Below are positions 34,701 through 42,259 of a DNA stretch of 64,000 bases, piece by piece. The translations under genes were made by a program, and so were the position numbers. Below the pieces are notes generated by a model. The model ran no database searches. It was not told the DNA's origin and saw nothing but the letters and a program-made list of their open reading frames with translations. Source of the DNA: CAIUGU01 sp965279735 (GTDB lineage: Bacteria; Pseudomonadota; Gammaproteobacteria; Steroidobacterales; Steroidobacteraceae); NCBI GenBank assembly GCA_965279735.1, contig OZ257260.1, forward strand, positions 3,410,001-3,474,000, in the 5' to 3' direction. Positions within the stretch are counted from its first letter, which is position 1; each line of letters opens with the position of its first letter.

Positions 34701-34808
34701 GACCGCCGCGTTCTCGCCATTGCGCAGCTGCGCAACGACCTCATCGTCATGCAGGCCCATTATCGAAGGAGCAGCCGCAGCGGCGGGAACGGGCGCCTTC
34801 TTCTTCAT
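31788..34808 (-). CDS. Lipase / M17N-like / CHAT protease fusion protein
   Basis: This 1006-residue protein has three parts. Residues 66-360 form an alpha/beta hydrolase of the LCAT/lipase type, with PGIMGS (71-76), nucleophile S172 in AHSMGG, D323 in DGDGTVP and H345 in ESHGG. Residues about 450-625 resemble the N-terminal domain of M17 aminopeptidases (a macro-like fold), here without the peptidase domain. Residues about 690-1006 are a CHAT caspase-like protease with H863 in HYAGH and C904 in FNACEAGR. There is no signal peptide. Lipid hydrolysis plus proteolysis in one chain suggests a stress or immunity effector; that is inference. Confidence 0.85.
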   Translation of the reverse strand: MKKKAPVPAAAAAPSIMGLHDDEVVAQLRNGENAAVFTAYFGETEYRELRKLAQMAHARRVRGGPRVLVLPGIMGSKIGKPGRLRDDVLWLDPVEVMAGKLIDLALPKGKDLKPVGVMLFGYLKLKLTLQIAGFDASFHPYDWRQSIDQLGAELGARIAKDRAGSVMLVAHSMGGLVARAALQSKAGDKITQLIELGTPNYGSFAPVQALRATYPTVRKIAALDLHHSPEQLAEKVFRTLPGLYQMLPAPERHEAIDFFDPRSWPKDVLAPDAKLLDQARKVQASLAPADERCSLIVGVNQETVTSASRQKGLFEYTITLDGDGTVPRSLAEWPKARTWFAEESHGGLTNNSVVGATVVDLLKTGDTSRLPTNRSRKRHVVVGRIRDSALRRSVNGKVRWNELSIEARRKILEPVISPEFHGQAVATPAVVTPPAAPQPRLIDSQHRRRTLEIRLACGSITEAEAQALVLGVFRGVEPGGAAAAIDKRLGGAVKEFTLRRMFSGNRGEVFVLPTGRSALPADMVLLAGLGDFDRFDAEGQQFVAENVVRTFLRTHIDDFATVLLGASSGVTVETALANQIGGYFRALKDNDDEHRFRRITIVEYDRTKCEAIRQALVQLSATPLFDDIEVLFDEVELPTVTAPVATDAAPAGKRADQRFAYLIVSQDGASPKQLSFRASVLTSGSKAAVLTGTKVVPRRQLAEHLKRIAYTDFTAKRLSGYGEVLGAMLLHKDVLQALDTVRAHHLVVVHDSAAAGYPWETLCVKGRFPAADAGLSRRYAAENLSVARWRESRQQDATLDVLLVVNPTGDLAGAAEEGDRIKDLLAKMKNIRIVELRGADATRERLLDEFRSGRYDVVHYAGHAFFDAEQAGRSGVYCAEGKVLAGADLANISELPALAFFNACEAGRIRSGNRFSEDASTRLRRNVSLAEAFLRGGVANYVGTYWPVGDTEASKFSATFYKALVRGDSIGKALNSARTAVRKLDSVDWADYIHYGSYDFTIKRPS

Positions 34809-34823
34809 GGCTGCAGTATGGCC

Positions 34824-35279
34824 TCAGTGATGCATGTGCCCAGGTTTGGGAGCATCTCTCGATATCCCGACCATGACGGTAATTTCACCCGCCTGTTCGA
34901 ACCGGAGGCTGAGTGGAAATGCGTCGCCCTCCTTGAGCGGAGCCTTCAGTCCCACCAGCATCAGGTGGGTACCGGAAGGTGCGAGGCTGATCGCGTTGCC
35001 TGGTGTGATCGCGACGTCCTGCAGTGGGCGCATCTGCATGACGCCGTTGTTGTTCGTGGTCGCATGGATTTCCACATGATCCGCTACGGGCGTGGTGGCC
35101 CCGAGCAGTTTGTCCGCCACCTTGAGTGCCTTGATGTCCATGTAAGCCGCGCCCATCGTTGCCACGGGCGGTGTCGCCCTGGCCCATATCGATGTGATCT
35201 CTACATTGAGAGCATCGGCGGCGAAACCTTGCGCAGCCAGCAGGGATGTCAGCAACAGGGAAGGAAGGGAAGAGCGCAT
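34824..35279 (-). CDS. Copper chaperone PCu(A)C
   Basis: The 151-residue product starts with a signal peptide (MRSSLPSLLLTSLLAAQGFA) and has the PCu(A)C copper-binding set: H in VEIHATT, M residues in GVMQMRP and the HLM of GTHLMLVGL, with a C-terminal PGHMHH. Such proteins deliver Cu(I) in the periplasm to cytochrome oxidase. The gene lies between the fusion protein and oxyR on the same strand, 15 nt from the former. No SCO or cytochrome oxidase gene is nearby. Confidence 0.9.
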   Translation of the reverse strand: MRSSLPSLLLTSLLAAQGFAADALNVEITSIWARATPPVATMGAAYMDIKALKVADKLLGATTPVADHVEIHATTNNNGVMQMRPLQDVAITPGNAISLAPSGTHLMLVGLKAPLKEGDAFPLSLRFEQAGEITVMVGISRDAPKPGHMHH

Positions 35280-35305
35280 GGAGATTCCGTACCGATACCC
35301 GGCAG

Positions 35306-36196
35306 CTATTGTGCCATTGCCGCATGAATGATGCTGCTGACGGCCTTGATGGCGGCCACGCGCGTACTGCTCTTGCGCCACACCGCTCCCACGATGCGGC
35401 TCGGAACTGGCTGCGAAAATGGTCTTGTTGCGAGACTGCGATTGGAAGCGAAGGGTCCGCTGGCCGCCAGGGTAGGCAGGAGAGTGACGCCGAGGCCGGC
35501 GGCTACCATCTGCCGCAGAGTCTCGAGGCTGGTTGCCCGATAGTCCTGACTTTCGCGGACATCCACTCGGCTGCATACGGCAAGGGCCTGGTCGCGCAGG
35601 CAATGTCCGTCTTCCAACAGAAGCAAGGTTTCACCGGGCAGGTCCTCGATCTTTACTTTCTGCTTCTTCGTCAGCGGATGATTGCTCGGCAGCGCCAGCA
35701 GGAATTCCTCGTCGTAAAGCTTCTGCGATTCGAGTCCATCGGGTTCGACGGGCAAGGCGAGAATGCCGAGATCGATTTCGCCGTGATGAAGTTTTTCCAG
35801 CAGGGTGCCGGTCTGGTACTCGTACAGCATCAGTTTCAGTTTGGGCAGCTGCTTGTGCAGCTTGCGGGCCACGAGAGGCAGCAGGTACGGGCCGATGGTC
35901 GGGATCAGCGCCACTTTGAGTTTGCCTGAAAGGGGATCGCCCTCCTTGCGTGTCAGCGCCTGGATTTCGTCTGCTTCTTCCAGCAGGCGGCGGGCGCGCG
36001 CTACCACTTTCTCGCCCATGTCGGTGAGGGAAATACGACGCGGCTGACGCTCGATCAGCTCCACACCAAGATAATTCTCGAGCTTCCGTATCTGTGCAGA
36101 CAGCGTCGGCTGGCTCACGTGGCAACGCTCGGCTGCCTGGCCGAAGTGCCGCGTATCGGCGAGTGCAACGAGGTAGCGAAGGTCCCTGAGATTCAT
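35306..36196 (-). CDS. oxyR: Hydrogen peroxide-sensing LysR regulator OxyR
   Basis: The 296-residue protein has an N-terminal LysR helix-turn-helix (residues 1-60) and a C-terminal peroxide-sensing domain. With ATG 36196 as start, the redox cysteines fall exactly at C199 (EDGHCLRDQ) and C208 (LAVC), the E. coli OxyR numbering. It activates peroxide defence genes upon disulfide formation. A matching binding site lies at 41505-41541 in front of ahpC. A TTG at 36205 is a less likely start. ndh diverges 104 nt away. Confidence 0.95.
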   Translation of the reverse strand: MNLRDLRYLVALADTRHFGQAAERCHVSQPTLSAQIRKLENYLGVELIERQPRRISLTDMGEKVVARARRLLEEADEIQALTRKEGDPLSGKLKVALIPTIGPYLLPLVARKLHKQLPKLKLMLYEYQTGTLLEKLHHGEIDLGILALPVEPDGLESQKLYDEEFLLALPSNHPLTKKQKVKIEDLPGETLLLLEDGHCLRDQALAVCSRVDVRESQDYRATSLETLRQMVAAGLGVTLLPTLAASGPFASNRSLATRPFSQPVPSRIVGAVWRKSSTRVAAIKAVSSIIHAAMAQ

Positions 36197-36299
36197 GGTC
36201 CGCAAAGGGTAAACGAAATAGATGGAGCCGATGAAGTGTAATGCAAGCAGAGGCCAGAGCGATGGCCCGCCGCTATGCGTTCACCTCTATACTGGACCC

Positions 36300-37556
36300 A
36301 TGCGCGTCGTCATTCTTGGCGGTGGATTTGCGGGACTGAATGTGGCCAAACAGCTCGGCAATGTCGCGGGCTGCGACGTCACCCTGATCGACCGGCAGAA
36401 TCACCATCTGTTCCAGCCGCTGCTGTACCAGGTGGCCATGGCAGCCTTGAGCCCCGCAGACATCGCGGTGCCCATTCGCAGCATCCTCGCGGAATACCGC
36501 AATGTCCGGGTTATCAAGGCCACGGCGCTCGGTATCGATACCGCCACGCGCAGCGTTGCAACCGATGCAGGTGACTATTCGTACGACTTCCTGGTTGTCG
36601 CTTGCGGTTCGCAGCACATGTACTTCGGCCACAACGAATGGGAAGCCGTGGCCCCGGGACTGAAGACGCTGCCGCAGGCCACCGAGATCCGCCGTCGCGT
36701 CCTCGAAGCATTTGAAGGCGCGGAACGCGCCACCGATCCGGAACGACGACGGCAGTTGCTGACATTCGTGATCGTCGGCGGTGGTCCGACAGGTGTTGAG
36801 CTTGCCGGCGCGATTGGCGAAATGAGCCGTTACACGCTGGCCCGCGATTTCCGCAGCATCGATCCCAGGCTGACGCGGGTGGTGTTGATCGAAGCGGGTC
36901 CAAGAATCCTCCCGGCATTTGCTGACACCATGGCCTCTCGTGCCGTGCGCGACCTTGAATCCCTCGGCGTGCAGGTATGGACCGGCGCGAAAGTCACTGA
37001 GGTAACCGATCAATGGGTGCGCGTCGGTGAAGAGAAGTTGCACACCGCCACCGTGTTGTGGGCAGCAGGCGTTCGAGCCGCCGACATCGGTGAGACCTTG
37101 GGCGTGGAGCGCGATGGCGCAGGCAGGGTTCGCGTATTGCCGGACCTGAGTATCCCGGGTCACCCGGAAATATTTGTTGCCGGGGATATCGCGAGCTGCG
37201 CCGGTGAAGATGGCAAGCCGCTTCCCGGTGTTGCGCAAGTCGCCATTCAGCAGGGAGTTCATATCGCGCGGCTGATTCGAGGCACCTCGGAATCCACGGA
37301 ACGTCCGCCGTTCCGCTATCACGACAAGGGCCAGATGGCGACGATCGGTCGCAGTCGCGCGGTGGCGGAAGTCTTCGGCTTGCGATTCGCGGGACGGTTC
37401 GCGTGGTGGGCCTGGCTGCTCCTCCACATCTATTCCCTGACCGGCTTCCGCAATCGCCTGTCAGTGCTGGTGGAGTGGGCCTGGTCCTATTTCACCTTTG
37501 GCCGCGGCGCCCGCCTCATCGTCGACAGGGATTGGAGGTTCTACGATAAGGGATGA
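36300..37556 (+). CDS. ndh: Type II NADH dehydrogenase
   Basis: The 418-residue flavoprotein transfers electrons from NADH to quinone without pumping protons. The FAD motif GGGFAGLN (residues 7-14) and the NADH motif VGGGPTGVELAGAIGEM are intact, as are HHLFQPLLYQVAMAAL, VAGDIASC and the C-terminal membrane-binding amphipathic region around GRFAWWAWLLLHIYSL. ATG 36300 is chosen at the start of the FAD strand. It is transcribed away from oxyR, so both may share regulatory DNA in 36197-36299. Confidence 0.93.
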   Translation: MRVVILGGGFAGLNVAKQLGNVAGCDVTLIDRQNHHLFQPLLYQVAMAALSPADIAVPIRSILAEYRNVRVIKATALGIDTATRSVATDAGDYSYDFLVVACGSQHMYFGHNEWEAVAPGLKTLPQATEIRRRVLEAFEGAERATDPERRRQLLTFVIVGGGPTGVELAGAIGEMSRYTLARDFRSIDPRLTRVVLIEAGPRILPAFADTMASRAVRDLESLGVQVWTGAKVTEVTDQWVRVGEEKLHTATVLWAAGVRAADIGETLGVERDGAGRVRVLPDLSIPGHPEIFVAGDIASCAGEDGKPLPGVAQVAIQQGVHIARLIRGTSESTERPPFRYHDKGQMATIGRSRAVAEVFGLRFAGRFAWWAWLLLHIYSLTGFRNRLSVLVEWAWSYFTFGRGARLIVDRDWRFYDKG

Positions 37557-37568
37557 AGGGATCGATCT

Positions 37569-37680
37569 GTGCCTTCCGTCAGAAGTTGATTTCGGAACCT
37601 TAAAAATCGTGGATGATTTTTCAGGAGCCTCCAGGGACGGATTCACGGCGGTTCCGAAATCAACTTGTGGCGGAAGGCAC
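37569..37680. repeat. 31-bp imperfect inverted repeat between ndh and yajQ
   Basis: Bases 37569-37599 match the reverse complement of 37650-37680 at 29 of 31 positions, with 50 nt between. The loop contains a nested stem, AAAAATC and GATTTTT. It lies between the convergent ndh and yajQ genes, in the position of a terminator. Its size and geometry resemble the element at 22216-22328, although the arms differ in sequence. Confidence 0.75.
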
Positions 37681-37685
37681 CTCTT

Positions 37686-38168
37686 CTAGTCCCGGAAATT
37701 GGTGAATTGCAGCGGCATGTCGAGTTTGCCGTTCTTGATGAGCGCCATGGCGGATTGGAGGTCGTCGCGGCTCTTGCCGGTAACGCGGACTTGTTTGTCC
37801 TGGATGGCGGCCTGCACTTTCAGTTTTGAATCCTTGATGAGCCGCTGGAGCTTCTTGCCGAGCTCGGCCTCGATTCCCTGCCGCAAGGTGACGGTCTGCT
37901 TCGCCGTCGCCAGGTTGATCACGGGATCGTCGATTTTCAGGCAGGCGATATCGATCCCGCGTTTCGTCAGCCGCAACTTCAGGATGTCGAGCAGCTGCTT
38001 GAGCTGAAAGTCGGCCTGGGCCACCAGCGTGATCACGTCCTTGGCCAGGTCGAAACGGGCGTCCGTCCCCCGGAAGTCGAAACGCGTTTCGACCTCGCGA
38101 CGGGCCTGATCCACCGCGTTGGCCACTTCATGGAGATCGAGCTCTGAAACGACGTCGAAAGAGGGCAT
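37686..38168 (-). CDS. yajQ: YajQ family nucleotide-binding protein
   Basis: The 160-residue protein is a YajQ-type protein, known to bind cyclic di-GMP in Xanthomonas and to fold as two RRM-like domains. It begins MPSFDVVSELDLHEVANAVDQ and contains FDFRGTD, KLRLTKRGIDI and VTGKSRDDLQ with the final MPLQFTNFRD, all typical. ATG 38168 is chosen because the family starts with MPSFD. It is cytoplasmic and monocistronic, converging with ndh. Confidence 0.95.
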   Translation of the reverse strand: MPSFDVVSELDLHEVANAVDQARREVETRFDFRGTDARFDLAKDVITLVAQADFQLKQLLDILKLRLTKRGIDIACLKIDDPVINLATAKQTVTLRQGIEAELGKKLQRLIKDSKLKVQAAIQDKQVRVTGKSRDDLQSAMALIKNGKLDMPLQFTNFRD

Positions 38169-38320
38169 AACCTTGGGGCCTGGAGGGGGCAACCGCCGGA
38201 ATTGGCGGGCAAATGGTATGTCATCCGCAGAACCCCTGTCAGCGGGGCTGCCCGGATGGCATTATGCGCACCCCCGCGCCTCGTCTGGCGCCGCGGGAAC
38301 CCACCGGCCCGACCCGACCC

Positions 38321-39541
38321 ATGACCGAAGACAGCCCCACAAGGACCTTGCCCCACAAGGTCATTCTCCTGCTCGGCGCCATGATCGCGCTTGGGCCGCT
38401 CTCCATTGATATGTACCTGCCGTCTTTCCCGACTATCGAACGCAGTTTCGGGGCGGCGAGCGGTTCGCTGCAGCTGACACTGGCCACGTACTTCATCGGT
38501 CTGGCAGTGGGACAGTCCTTCTATGGCCCCATCAGCGACCGCTTTGGCCGCAAGCCGCCGCTCTATTTTGGCCTGGCCCTGTTCGTGATCGCCGCGCTGG
38601 GTTGCGCTTCCAGCACCAGTGTCGTGCAACTCGCCACCTGGCGCTTCCTGCAGGGGATCGGCGGTTGTGCCTCGATGGTGATCACCATGGCGGTCATCCG
38701 TGATTGCGTCACCGGGGCTGAAGCGGCCCGGACCTTTTCGCGTCTGCTGCTGGTCATGGGCATCGCACCCATCGTTGCGCCTTTGCTCGGCGGCTGGCTG
38801 CTCACCACCCTGGGCTGGCAAGCCATCTTCGTATTGCTGGCGGTGGCGGGGACCTGCAGCTTCACGGCGATGCATTTCGGCCTCAAGGAAACGCGCGATC
38901 CGGCCCATATCGTGCCCCTCAACCTCAAGGGAGTGCTCACGAACTACGGCTCGCTGCTGAAGGATCGTTCCTTCATTGGTTATGCGCTGACAGGGGCCAC
39001 GGCCATTACGGGAATGTTCGGCTACATCGCCGGAGCGCCCTTTGTCCTGCTTGAAATCTATGACATTGCCCCCCAGAACTTCGGCTGGTATTTCGGGATG
39101 AACGCCGCAGGCTTCATCATCGGCAGCCAGATCAATGCCCGCCTGGTAGGCAAGTACGGCGCGAAGAACATACTGCATCGATCTGTCGTCGTGCCCGCGG
39201 TGGCCGGCATCGCGCTGGCTGCTTTCGCGTTGACAGGATGGTTGCCGCTCCCGGTGCTTGCCGTCGGATTCTTCGCTTACGTTGGCAGCCTCGGGTTCAT
39301 CAATCCCAATTCAATGGCCTCGGCGCTGGCCAACCAGGGACGTCGTGCGGGAACCGCTTCCGCCTTGATGGGCTCGATGCAGTTTGTTTTTGCGACGCTG
39401 GCCGGTGTGCTGATGAGCGCCTGGCACGATGGCAGCGCCTGGCCCTTGACGTGCCTGATGGCTGTCTGCGGCACGCTGGCACTTATCGCCGAACGCGTGC
39501 TGACGGCTCCATACCGGATGCAGACCGCCGCGACTCATTGA
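38321..39541 (+). CDS. Bcr/CflA-type MFS exporter
   Basis: The 406-residue protein has twelve predicted transmembrane helices and the Bcr/CflA drug-resistance subfamily pattern: LGPLSIDMYLPSFPTIE at the first helix, FYGPISDRFGRKPPLY in the 2-3 loop, WRFLQGIGGCASMVI and APLLGGWLL. Such proteins export bicyclomycin, chloramphenicol or other small molecules. ATG 38321 is chosen because the family begins close to it; ATG 38264 would add 19 residues. It is separated by 62 nt from ybiT, which may share its transcript. Confidence 0.88.
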   Translation: MTEDSPTRTLPHKVILLLGAMIALGPLSIDMYLPSFPTIERSFGAASGSLQLTLATYFIGLAVGQSFYGPISDRFGRKPPLYFGLALFVIAALGCASSTSVVQLATWRFLQGIGGCASMVITMAVIRDCVTGAEAARTFSRLLLVMGIAPIVAPLLGGWLLTTLGWQAIFVLLAVAGTCSFTAMHFGLKETRDPAHIVPLNLKGVLTNYGSLLKDRSFIGYALTGATAITGMFGYIAGAPFVLLEIYDIAPQNFGWYFGMNAAGFIIGSQINARLVGKYGAKNILHRSVVVPAVAGIALAAFALTGWLPLPVLAVGFFAYVGSLGFINPNSMASALANQGRRAGTASALMGSMQFVFATLAGVLMSAWHDGSAWPLTCLMAVCGTLALIAERVLTAPYRMQTAATH

Positions 39542-39603
39542 CGTTTTCATATTCCCCGTCCCGATCGGTGCAGGCCGACCGGGCTTCATGTTGAGGTTCC
39601 TCG

Positions 39604-41205
39604 ATGCTTGCAACTTCCAATATTTCCATCCAGTTCGGCGCCAAACCGCTGTTCGAAGGCGTGACCGTCAAATTCGTGGATGGCAACTGCTATGGCCTCA
39701 TCGGTGCCAACGGCTGCGGCAAGTCCACGCTGATGAAGATCCTGGGCGGAGAACTCGAACAGAGTTCCGGTGAGGTGATGCTCCAGACGGGTCTGCGTCT
39801 CGGGAAGCTGAACCAGAACCAGTTCGGCTACGAAGACCAGCGCGTGCTCGACGTCGTGATGCAGGGCCATGTCGAGATGTGGAAGGCAATGACGGAACGC
39901 GACGCAATCTACGCAGACCTCGAAGCATCGGATGCGGACTACATGCGGGCGGCGGACCTTGAGGCAAAGTTCGCGGAGTACGGCGGTTACAACGCCGAAG
40001 CGCGGGCTGCCAGCATTCTCTCCGCTGCCGGCGTCGAAGAATCGCTGCACAACGGACCGATGCGCGAAGTCGCGCCGGGCTGGAAGCTGCGCGTACTGCT
40101 TGCGCAGGCGCTGTTCTCGAAGCCCGATGTGCTGCTGCTCGACGAACCGACCAACAACCTCGATATCAATTCCATCCGCTGGCTCGAGGGCGAGCTCAAC
40201 AACTACGACGCGACGATGGTGATCATCAGCCACGACCGTCACTTCCTGAACCAGGTCTGCACGCACATGGCGGATCTCGACTACGGCCAGCTCAAGATCT
40301 ATCCCGGCAACTACGACGACTTCATGCTGGCCTCGGTGCAGGCGCGGCAGCGTGTCGAAGCGTCCAATGCCAAGGCCAAGGACAGGATCTCGGATCTGCA
40401 GGAGTTCGTGCGCCGCTTCTCTGCGAATGCATCGAAGGCCCGTCAGGCCACTTCGCGCCGGAAGCAGATCGAGAAGATCAAGATCGAGGAAATGAAACCC
40501 TCATCCCGCGTGAGTCCGTACATCCGCTTCGAACAGGCGAAGAAGCTGTACCGCAATGCCGTGTCCGTCGAAGGCTTGAGCTTTACCTATCCGGGATCGG
40601 ACGTGCAGGTCCTCAAGAACATCAATCTCGAGGTGGAAGCGGGCGAACGCATCGCAATCATCGGTGCCAACGGTATCGGCAAGACGACGCTTATCCGCTG
40701 CCTCGCCGGCGATCTCAAGCCCACCAAGGGGACTGTCGCTTGGGTCGAGAACGCTGCACTCGGCTACATGCCGCAGGATCCGCAGGCCGACTTCGCGAAG
40801 AAGGTGGATCTGTTCACCTGGATGAGCGACTGGCAGACACCCAGCGATGACCAGATCGTGCGGGCAACGCTCGGCCGCATGCTGTTCTCCGGCGATGAAA
40901 TGAAGAAAGCAGTGACCGTGCTGTCCGGTGGCGAGAAGGGCCGCATGATGTATGGCAAGCTCACGCTGACCAAGCCGAATGTGCTGCTGATGGACGAACC
41001 CACCAACCACATGGACATGGAAACGATCGAAGCCTTGCAGATCGGCCTCGAGAAATATCCCGGCACATTGATCTTCGTCTCCCACGATCGCGAATTCGTC
41101 GGCGGCCTCGCCACGCGAATCATCGAAGTCCGCCCCGGCGGCACGATTGCGGATTTCCGCGGAACGTACGATGAGTACCTGAGCGCGCAGGGAGTGGCCA
41201 CCTGA
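39604..41205 (+). CDS. ybiT: ABC-F family ribosome-associated ATPase YbiT
   Basis: The 533-residue protein has two ABC ATPase domains, with Walker A motifs GANGCGKST and GANGIGKTT, and signatures around GWKLRVLLAQAL and LSGGEKGRMMYG. The inter-domain linker carries the SRFSANASKARQATSRRKQ-like segment of YbiT (here RRFSANASKARQATS). ABC-F proteins act on the ribosome rather than in transport; YbiT is a housekeeping member of the family. No transmembrane segment is present. Immediately downstream lies repeat locus A. Confidence 0.93.
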   Translation: MLATSNISIQFGAKPLFEGVTVKFVDGNCYGLIGANGCGKSTLMKILGGELEQSSGEVMLQTGLRLGKLNQNQFGYEDQRVLDVVMQGHVEMWKAMTERDAIYADLEASDADYMRAADLEAKFAEYGGYNAEARAASILSAAGVEESLHNGPMREVAPGWKLRVLLAQALFSKPDVLLLDEPTNNLDINSIRWLEGELNNYDATMVIISHDRHFLNQVCTHMADLDYGQLKIYPGNYDDFMLASVQARQRVEASNAKAKDRISDLQEFVRRFSANASKARQATSRRKQIEKIKIEEMKPSSRVSPYIRFEQAKKLYRNAVSVEGLSFTYPGSDVQVLKNINLEVEAGERIAIIGANGIGKTTLIRCLAGDLKPTKGTVAWVENAALGYMPQDPQADFAKKVDLFTWMSDWQTPSDDQIVRATLGRMLFSGDEMKKAVTVLSGGEKGRMMYGKLTLTKPNVLLMDEPTNHMDMETIEALQIGLEKYPGTLIFVSHDREFVGGLATRIIEVRPGGTIADFRGTYDEYLSAQGVAT

Positions 41206-41208
41206 CGA

Positions 41209-41498
41209 AGAGCGACCGGCGGCCTTTGGCCGCAAGGGGGCCTATCGGCAGGTAGGCCGACTTTGTCGGTTTATGGCCCGTCCTTGGGCCACAAGTAGGT
41301 CTAGCGACAGGCCAGGCGCGGAGGGCGAAAGGCCGGAACCGTCCGCAGTTCCGTTCTGGCTTGCCGGCAGGCCTTTAGCCTCGCAGGGGCTACCTGTCAC
41401 GTCCGTGACCTACCTGTACCCTGAGGACAGGGCATAAACCGGTAGGCCTACTTGTGGCCCAAGGACGGGCCATAAACCGACAAAGTCGGCCGGTCGCT
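41209..41498. repeat. Modular hairpin-block repeat, locus A
   Basis: A mosaic of short palindromes fills the ybiT-ahpC gap. Bases 41255-41299 and 41447-41491 form a perfect 45-bp inverted repeat. Between them are GTCACGTCCGTGAC, an AGCCTCGCAGGGGCT block, a GCCCTGTCCTCAGGGT-type block (reversed), and TTGCCGGCAGG. The same blocks recur in different order at 45157-45341 and 56833-56918. Nothing coding is visible. Confidence 0.85.
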
Positions 41499-41504
41499 CC
41501 TCTC

Positions 41505-41541
41505 ATAGGCATTGCCTATCGCCCCCATCGTAACCATCCAC
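41505..41541 (+). promoter_or_regulatory. OxyR binding site upstream of ahpC
   Basis: ATAG-N7-CTAT at 41505-41519 is a perfect palindrome (ATAGGCA T TGCCTAT) matching the OxyR half-site pair. Seven bases later ATCG-N7-CCAC (41527-41541) fits the second, degenerate pair of the four-element tandem motif with exact spacing. It lies 61 nt before the ahpC start, the position expected for activation. The oxyR gene is 5 kb upstream. Confidence 0.75.
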
Positions 41542-41601
41542 TTCATTAATGCTGCAGTGCCCACTACCATGGCGCCTCGAATCACCAGTTGAGGAAAGTC
41601 C

Positions 41602-42165
41602 ATGTCCCTGATCAATACCGAAGTCAAACCTTTCAAGGCCACCGCCTATCACAACGGCAAGTTCGTGCCGGTGACCAATGACGACCTGAAGGGGAAGTGG
41701 TCCGTGCTGGTGTTCTATCCCGCGGACTTCACGTTCGTCTGCCCGACTGAGCTTGGCGATCTCGCCGATCACTATGCCGAGTTCAAGAAGCTGGGCGTGG
41801 AGATCTATGGCGTGTCGACGGATACGCATTTCACGCACAAGGCCTGGCACGACACGTCGGACACCATCAAGAAGGTGCAGTACCCGCTCGTCGCTGATCC
41901 GACGACGACACTTTCACGCAATTTCGAAGTGCTGATCGAGGAAGAAGGCCTGGCCCTGCGCGGCACGTTCATCATCGATCCGTCGGGCAAGATCAAGACG
42001 CTCGAAGTGCACGACAACGGCATCGGCCGCGATGCGAAGGAACTGCTCCGCAAGGTGCAGGCCGCCCAGTACGTTGCTTCGCATCCGGGCGAAGTGTGCC
42101 CTGCGAAGTGGACCCCGGGCGCACAGACCCTCGCGCCGTCGCTGGATCTCGTCGGCAAGATCTGA
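41602..42165 (+). CDS. ahpC: Alkyl hydroperoxide reductase peroxiredoxin subunit
   Basis: The 187-residue typical two-cysteine peroxiredoxin reduces hydrogen peroxide and organic hydroperoxides. The peroxidatic C47 is in FTFVCPTE and the resolving C166 in GEVCPAKW, the same numbering as in E. coli AhpC. The GGAAAG preceding the start is a fair ribosome binding site, and an OxyR site lies at 41505-41541. It is followed by ahpF, 94 nt away with a strong hairpin between them. Confidence 0.97.
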   Translation: MSLINTEVKPFKATAYHNGKFVPVTNDDLKGKWSVLVFYPADFTFVCPTELGDLADHYAEFKKLGVEIYGVSTDTHFTHKAWHDTSDTIKKVQYPLVADPTTTLSRNFEVLIEEEGLALRGTFIIDPSGKIKTLEVHDNGIGRDAKELLRKVQAAQYVASHPGEVCPAKWTPGAQTLAPSLDLVGKI

Positions 42166-42204
42166 TCGGGTTCTGATTCGAATTCAAGTCCAAGTTCAAG
42201 TTCG

Positions 42205-42234
42205 GGAGCATCCGGGCCACGGCCCGGATGCTCC
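42205..42234 (+). promoter_or_regulatory. Strong hairpin between ahpC and ahpF
   Basis: GGAGCATCCGGGC pairs perfectly with GCCCGGATGCTCC over 13 bp around a 4-nt loop. No U run follows, so partial termination or protection of the ahpC message, giving more AhpC than AhpF, is the likely role; that is inference. Confidence 0.6.
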
Positions 42235-42259
42235 AACGCTGAAGCCACGGGATGAAGTC

